A program made the translations under genes and the position numbers. A stretch of 34,916 nt of DNA from JAOUEA01 sp041287635 (GTDB lineage: Bacteria > Actinomycetota > UBA4738 > HRBIN12), in contig JBGGNG010000175.1 of NCBI GenBank assembly GCA_041287635.1, forward strand, positions 1-34,916. The letters run 5' to 3'. A model generated the notes under the pieces. That model worked only from the letters and a program-made list of their open reading frames with translations, ran no database searches and was not told the origin of the DNA. Position 1 is the first letter of the stretch. Every line of letters begins with the position of its first letter. This document shows, piece by piece, positions 31,633 through 34,916 of this stretch.

Positions 31633-32188
31633 GCGGGTCCCAGGCGAGCAAGCAGCCCCGATCCCGATCGAGGTGCTGCAGGGGATCGTGCGAGGGGTCG
31701 ACGGGCGGCCCGGTCTCGTGGACGTGCTCCCCCGGCTGCAGGAACGCCACCGCCTCGACCTGGTCCGTGTGGAGCGCTGGACCTCCGGCGACCTCGCTCG
31801 TCATCCCGAGCCTCGCGAGCTGATCCGCAGCCGGCGACGCCCCGGCAACCTCGACGAGCACGGCCGCCTGAAACGGGTGTTCGACGCGAGGCGGGTGCTA
31901 ACCCCCGACATCCACGAGAACCGCGTCGTGCTCCATGCCGTGCGGGAGGTGCGCAAGGCGCTCGAGGCGAGCGAGGACCCGTCAGCCGCAGAGGCGCTCT
32001 TCGAGCTCGACGCCGCGATCGCTCAGACCTCGTACCTCGAGGAAGTGGGGCGCCTGCGCGGGCTGCCGGGCGTGCCGACGGCGACACTCGCCGGCGATCC
32101 TCTCTACCGCACCGTCTATCAGGCGTGGCTGATGCTCCGCCGGTCGGCCGAGGGGACCTCAGAACGTCTTGGGCAAGGCCAGCAGTAA
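31610..32188 (+). CDS. Short DUF2357/McrC-like partner without nuclease domain
   Basis: 192 residues from the ATG at 31610, inside the end of the ATPase gene. The visible core is an all-helical stretch: TPDIHENRVVLHAVREVRK, then YLEEVGRLRGLPGVP and DPLYRTVYQAWLMLRRS. These match the ENR-and-VYxAW pattern that I associate with DUF2357 proteins. Usual members carry a long N-terminal beta domain and a C-terminal PD-(D/E)xK nuclease; both are missing here. The last 10 codons run across the end of the opposite-strand gene. It is either a deletion product or a reduced form. Confidence 0.55.
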   Translation: MASPATSERVPGEQAAPIPIEVLQGIVRGVDGRPGLVDVLPRLQERHRLDLVRVERWTSGDLARHPEPRELIRSRRRPGNLDEHGRLKRVFDARRVLTPDIHENRVVLHAVREVRKALEASEDPSAAEALFELDAAIAQTSYLEEVGRLRGLPGVPTATLAGDPLYRTVYQAWLMLRRSAEGTSERLGQGQQ

Positions 32189-32809
32189 GACGACACCGAT
32201 CACCAGCATGACGACGGCCGTCGAGATCATCATGACCTGCATCGAGTAGCGCCGCGACTTCGGAGCCAGCCCCGCGAACAGCAGCACCGACGCGAACAGC
32301 ACGGTCAACAACACGTAGTTGTCCGCGCGCTGGTTGTCCGTCAACGCCTCCTGGAAGCGCGCCGCAGCCTCACGCTCGAGTCGATCGGCCTCGGCGTTCG
32401 CCTCGAGCCGGTACTCCGGCATCTCGAACGGCGTCCCGGGCGCGGCTTCCGGATCCTCGGCGGGCTCGAGCGCGATCCACGCCTCGAGGGCGGGCTTGAA
32501 CTCGTCGCGCGCCCGTTCGAGGTAAAAGCTCTGCAGCCGCTCGTCACCGGCGGCGTACGCGTCGACGTACTGCTCGAAGACCGACACGTCGATGATGGTC
32601 AGCTGCCCTGCCAGCGTCGAGTTCCTGACGGACTCCTGCCGGGCGGCCGCCGCCTCGGAGTACGCGGTCGCCTGCTCGCCGCTCCACTTCGCGGACTGGA
32701 ACGCCGACCACGCAGCGAGCACGGTCGCGATCGCCAGGAGGGCTGCGCTCGCGATGTCGACGCGTCGCTCGCGCGCCTCGGTCAGTCCTGCCGTGAACCC
32801 CTCCGCCAC
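32159..32809 (-). CDS. Membrane protein of unknown function
   Basis: 216 residues. One N-terminal helix (about 18-36, IASAALLAIATVLAAWSAF) and two C-terminal helices (YVLLTVLFASVLLFAGLA; MISTAVVMLVIGVVLLLAL) flank a long charged middle rich in Ala, Glu and Arg that is likely coiled-coil. A conserved-looking AAWSAFQSAKWSGEQATAYSEA segment follows the first helix; similar proteins are widespread but uncharacterised. The start is GTG 32809. It converges on and overlaps the short DUF2357-like gene by 30 bases. Confidence 0.75.
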   Translation of the reverse strand: MAEGFTAGLTEARERRVDIASAALLAIATVLAAWSAFQSAKWSGEQATAYSEAAAARQESVRNSTLAGQLTIIDVSVFEQYVDAYAAGDERLQSFYLERARDEFKPALEAWIALEPAEDPEAAPGTPFEMPEYRLEANAEADRLEREAAARFQEALTDNQRADNYVLLTVLFASVLLFAGLAPKSRRYSMQVMMISTAVVMLVIGVVLLLALPKTF

Positions 32810-32872
32810 GATCCCCGCGTCCTTCCGTCCTCGGTGACGACCGCAGGGTATCGGAGTCCGCTCGACTGCTCG

Positions 32873-33730
32873 TCAGGCGCCCATCGGGTGCCAGACGGTC
32901 TTCGACTCCGTGAATGCCGTGATCTCGTAGGGGCTCTGCGACGCGTCGTCGAACGGATCCGACGCAGGGGCTCGATGCACACGCTTCACGTTCTCGGCGG
33001 CCGCGCGCTCGGTGTCGGCGAGCAGGTCGTCGGGCACGCCGGTGACGTCGAGGCCGTTCACGTCCATGTGGCTCGCGAGCCACGGCACGAGCTCGGCGGT
33101 GCGTCCGGTGAGGATGTTCACGACCCCGGCCGGCACGTCGCTCGTCGCGAGCACCTCGGCGAGCGAGACCGCCGGCAGCGGCGAGCCCTCGCTCGCGATC
33201 ACGACCGCGCTGTTGCCACTCACGATCGCCGGAGCGAGGCGCGAGACGAGCCCGAGCAGCGCCTGGTCGCCGGGGGCGACGATGCCGACCACGCCGGTCG
33301 GCTCGGGAAGCGTGAAGTTGAAGTAAGGCCCGGCGACGGGGTTCGTCGCGCCGACCACCTGCGCGAGCTTGTCGGCCCAGCCCGCGTACCAGACCCACCG
33401 GTCGATCGAGGCGCTCACGCCACGCGAGGGATCGGTCGCTCCTGCGTCGGCGAGCTCGGCCTCGAACTGCGCACGTCGGCCCTCCATCATCTCGGCGACC
33501 CGGTAGAGGATCTGACCTCGCAGGAAGGCGGTGGCGCCCGACCAACCCGGGAACGCACCGCGGGCGGCGACGACCGCTTCCCGCAGGTCCTTGCGGGACG
33601 CCCGGGACACCTGGGCGAGCGGCTTCCCGTCGTGCGTGGCGACCTCGTAGGAGCGTCCGCTCTCGCTGCGCGGGAACGCCCCGCCGATGTACAGCTTGGC
33701 CGTGCGGCGAACCTCGACGCGGCCGGTCAC
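32873..33730 (-). CDS. Aldehyde dehydrogenase-like protein without a catalytic half
   Basis: 285 residues from the GTG at 33730, which overlaps the preceding stop (GTGA). It has the N-terminal ALDH part: KLYIGGAFPRSESGRSYEV, VVGIVAPGDQALLGL and GNSAVVIASEGSPLPAVSLAE with VPAGVVNILTG. The chain then ends where the catalytic Glu and Cys would come (ELVPWLASHMDVNGL and a short tail), so no ALDH chemistry is expected. The arrangement resembles the second, degenerate half of ALDH16 enzymes. It may be a structural partner of the full enzyme encoded just upstream. Confidence 0.78.
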   Translation of the reverse strand: MTGRVEVRRTAKLYIGGAFPRSESGRSYEVATHDGKPLAQVSRASRKDLREAVVAARGAFPGWSGATAFLRGQILYRVAEMMEGRRAQFEAELADAGATDPSRGVSASIDRWVWYAGWADKLAQVVGATNPVAGPYFNFTLPEPTGVVGIVAPGDQALLGLVSRLAPAIVSGNSAVVIASEGSPLPAVSLAEVLATSDVPAGVVNILTGRTAELVPWLASHMDVNGLDVTGVPDDLLADTERAAAENVKRVHRAPASDPFDDASQSPYEITAFTESKTVWHPMGA

Positions 33731-34916
33731 CGCGAGCCTCGTTCGAACGTCAGGTAGGGCTCGAGGCCGTGCAGGCCGCCTTCCCGGCCGAAGCCGCTCT
33801 CCTTGTATCCGCCGAACGGCGACGTCGGGTCGAACCGGTTGAACGTGTTCGCCCAGACGACGCCGGCGCGCAGGCGTGAGGCTATGTGCAGGATGCGCGA
33901 CCCCTTCTCGGTCCAGATGCCGGCCGACAGGCCGTACGGAGTGTTGTTCGCCTTCTCGACGGCCTCGTCGACCGTCCGGAACGTGAGGATCGAGAGCACG
34001 GGCCCGAAGATCTCCTCGCGCGCGATGCGGTGGCTCTGCGAGACGCCGGTGAACAACGTGGGCCGGAACCAGAATCCACGATCGGGCAGGTCGCACTCGG
34101 GCTGGTAGATCTCGGCGCCCTCCTCGACGCCCGACTCAACGAGCTCCTCGATCTTCGAGAGCTGGGCTTTCGAGTTGATCGCGCCGACGTCGGTGTTCTT
34201 GTCGAGCGGATCGCCGACGCGCAGCGTCTGCAGGCGGTCCTTCAGCTTGTCGAGCAGCACGTCGAAGACCGGCTCCTGCACGAGCAGTCGCGAGCCGGCG
34301 CAGCAGACGTGCCCCTGGTTGAAGAAGATGCCGTTGATCACGCCCTCGACCGCCTGATCGATCGGCGCGTCCTCGAACACGATGTTGGCGGCCTTCCCGC
34401 CGAGCTCGAGCGTGAGGCGCTTCGGCGTGCCGGCCGTGGCGCGACGGATCGCCTTGCCGACCTCGGTCGAGCCGGTGAACGCGATCTTGTCGACGTCGGC
34501 GTCGACGAGCGCCGCGCCCGTCTCCCCCGCTCCCGTCACGATGTTCACGACGCCGGGCGGCAGCTCGGCCTCCTGCAGCACCTCGGCGAGCAGCAGCGCG
34601 GTGAGCGGCGTCGTCTCGGCGGGCTTCAGCACGACCGTGTTGCCGGCGGCGAGCGCCGGAGCGATCTTCCAGGCGAGCATCAGTAGCGGGAAGTTCCACG
34701 GGATGATCTGGCCCGCCACCCCGACCGGCGCAGCCGTGCCGCGCCCGGGGAACGCGTACTCGAGCTTGTCGGCCCAGCCCGCGTAGTGGAAGAAGTGGGC
34801 CGCGGCGAGCGGCACGTCCACGTCGCGCGACTCCTTGATCGGCTTGCCGCCGTTCATGCTCTCCAGGACGGCGAACTCCCGCGAGCGCTCCTGGAGCAGC
34901 CGGGCGATCCGGTAGA
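33727..34916 (-). CDS. Aldehyde dehydrogenase, partial
   Basis: The N-terminus runs off the right edge; 396 codons are visible. It oxidises an aldehyde to the acid with NAD(P)+. Cofactor and catalytic motifs are intact: IIPWNFPLLMLAWK, KPAETTPLTAL, FTGSTEVGK, the general base Glu in LTLELGGKAANIVF, and nucleophile Cys in NQGHVCCAGSRL. EEIFGPVLSI and SPFGGYKESGFGRE near the end are also typical. The substrate is not evident. It is translated just before the ALDH-like protein that lacks a catalytic half. Confidence 0.93.
   Translation of the reverse strand, partial: YRIARLLQERSREFAVLESMNGGKPIKESRDVDVPLAAAHFFHYAGWADKLEYAFPGRGTAAPVGVAGQIIPWNFPLLMLAWKIAPALAAGNTVVLKPAETTPLTALLLAEVLQEAELPPGVVNIVTGAGETGAALVDADVDKIAFTGSTEVGKAIRRATAGTPKRLTLELGGKAANIVFEDAPIDQAVEGVINGIFFNQGHVCCAGSRLLVQEPVFDVLLDKLKDRLQTLRVGDPLDKNTDVGAINSKAQLSKIEELVESGVEEGAEIYQPECDLPDRGFWFRPTLFTGVSQSHRIAREEIFGPVLSILTFRTVDEAVEKANNTPYGLSAGIWTEKGSRILHIASRLRAGVVWANTFNRFDPTSPFGGYKESGFGREGGLHGLEPYLTFERGSR

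Overview
The window is a GC-rich stretch of chromosome, most likely from a deep-branching actinobacterium known from metagenomes. The reasons are the gene order and the gene style. dgt-dnaG-rpoD run together on the minus strand, recO-uppS overlap, and glyS and ppdK lie nearby. There are many GTG and TTG starts, many ATGA/GTGA/TGATG overlaps, and recurring -10 boxes of the TAGNCT kind. No phage, IS element or CRISPR array is visible.

Layout. 1-4570 is an accessory-looking strip: a partial antibiotic-biosynthesis-monooxygenase-like protein (-), an AlkD-type DNA glycosylase (+), a secreted PHB-depolymerase-like esterase (+) and a secreted beta-propeller protein (-). Long non-coding gaps separate them and hold three related direct repeats. 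4572-4644 is tRNA-Asn(GTT). 4760-5881 holds a small membrane protein, a decayed pilin copy and an intact type IV pilin. 5982-10260 is rpoD, dnaG and dgt. 10315-13283 holds a YdcF-like protein and a three-gene envelope operon (M15 peptidase, propeller/SPOR-like protein, SPOR-like lipoprotein). 13376-16066 is ppdK. 16141-18163 is an ECF sigma factor with a frameshifted membrane-anchored partner. 18256-18750 encodes a cyclic-nucleotide-binding protein. 18801-21690 is glyS coupled to a tiny membrane protein and an HExxH lipoprotein. 21811-23285 is recO-uppS.

23453-30170 is the most interesting region: ECF sigma, zinc-finger anti-sigma with a multi-TM domain, ABC ATPase, two membrane proteins and a histidine kinase form one tightly overlapping operon. 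A second ECF sigma with a membrane-anchored propeller partner follows. The membrane domain of the anti-sigma and that of the histidine kinase are clearly related to each other, and no response regulator is present. I read this as an ABC exporter controlled by two outputs, a sigma factor and phosphorelay, that share one type of membrane sensor.

30331-32188 has a small zinc-binding protein, a McrB-like AAA+ ATPase and a very short DUF2357-like partner with no nuclease domain. 32159-34916 has a membrane protein of unknown role and a pair of aldehyde dehydrogenases, the second lacking a catalytic half, which looks like a split ALDH16. All assignments come from reading the sequence; no database search was run.
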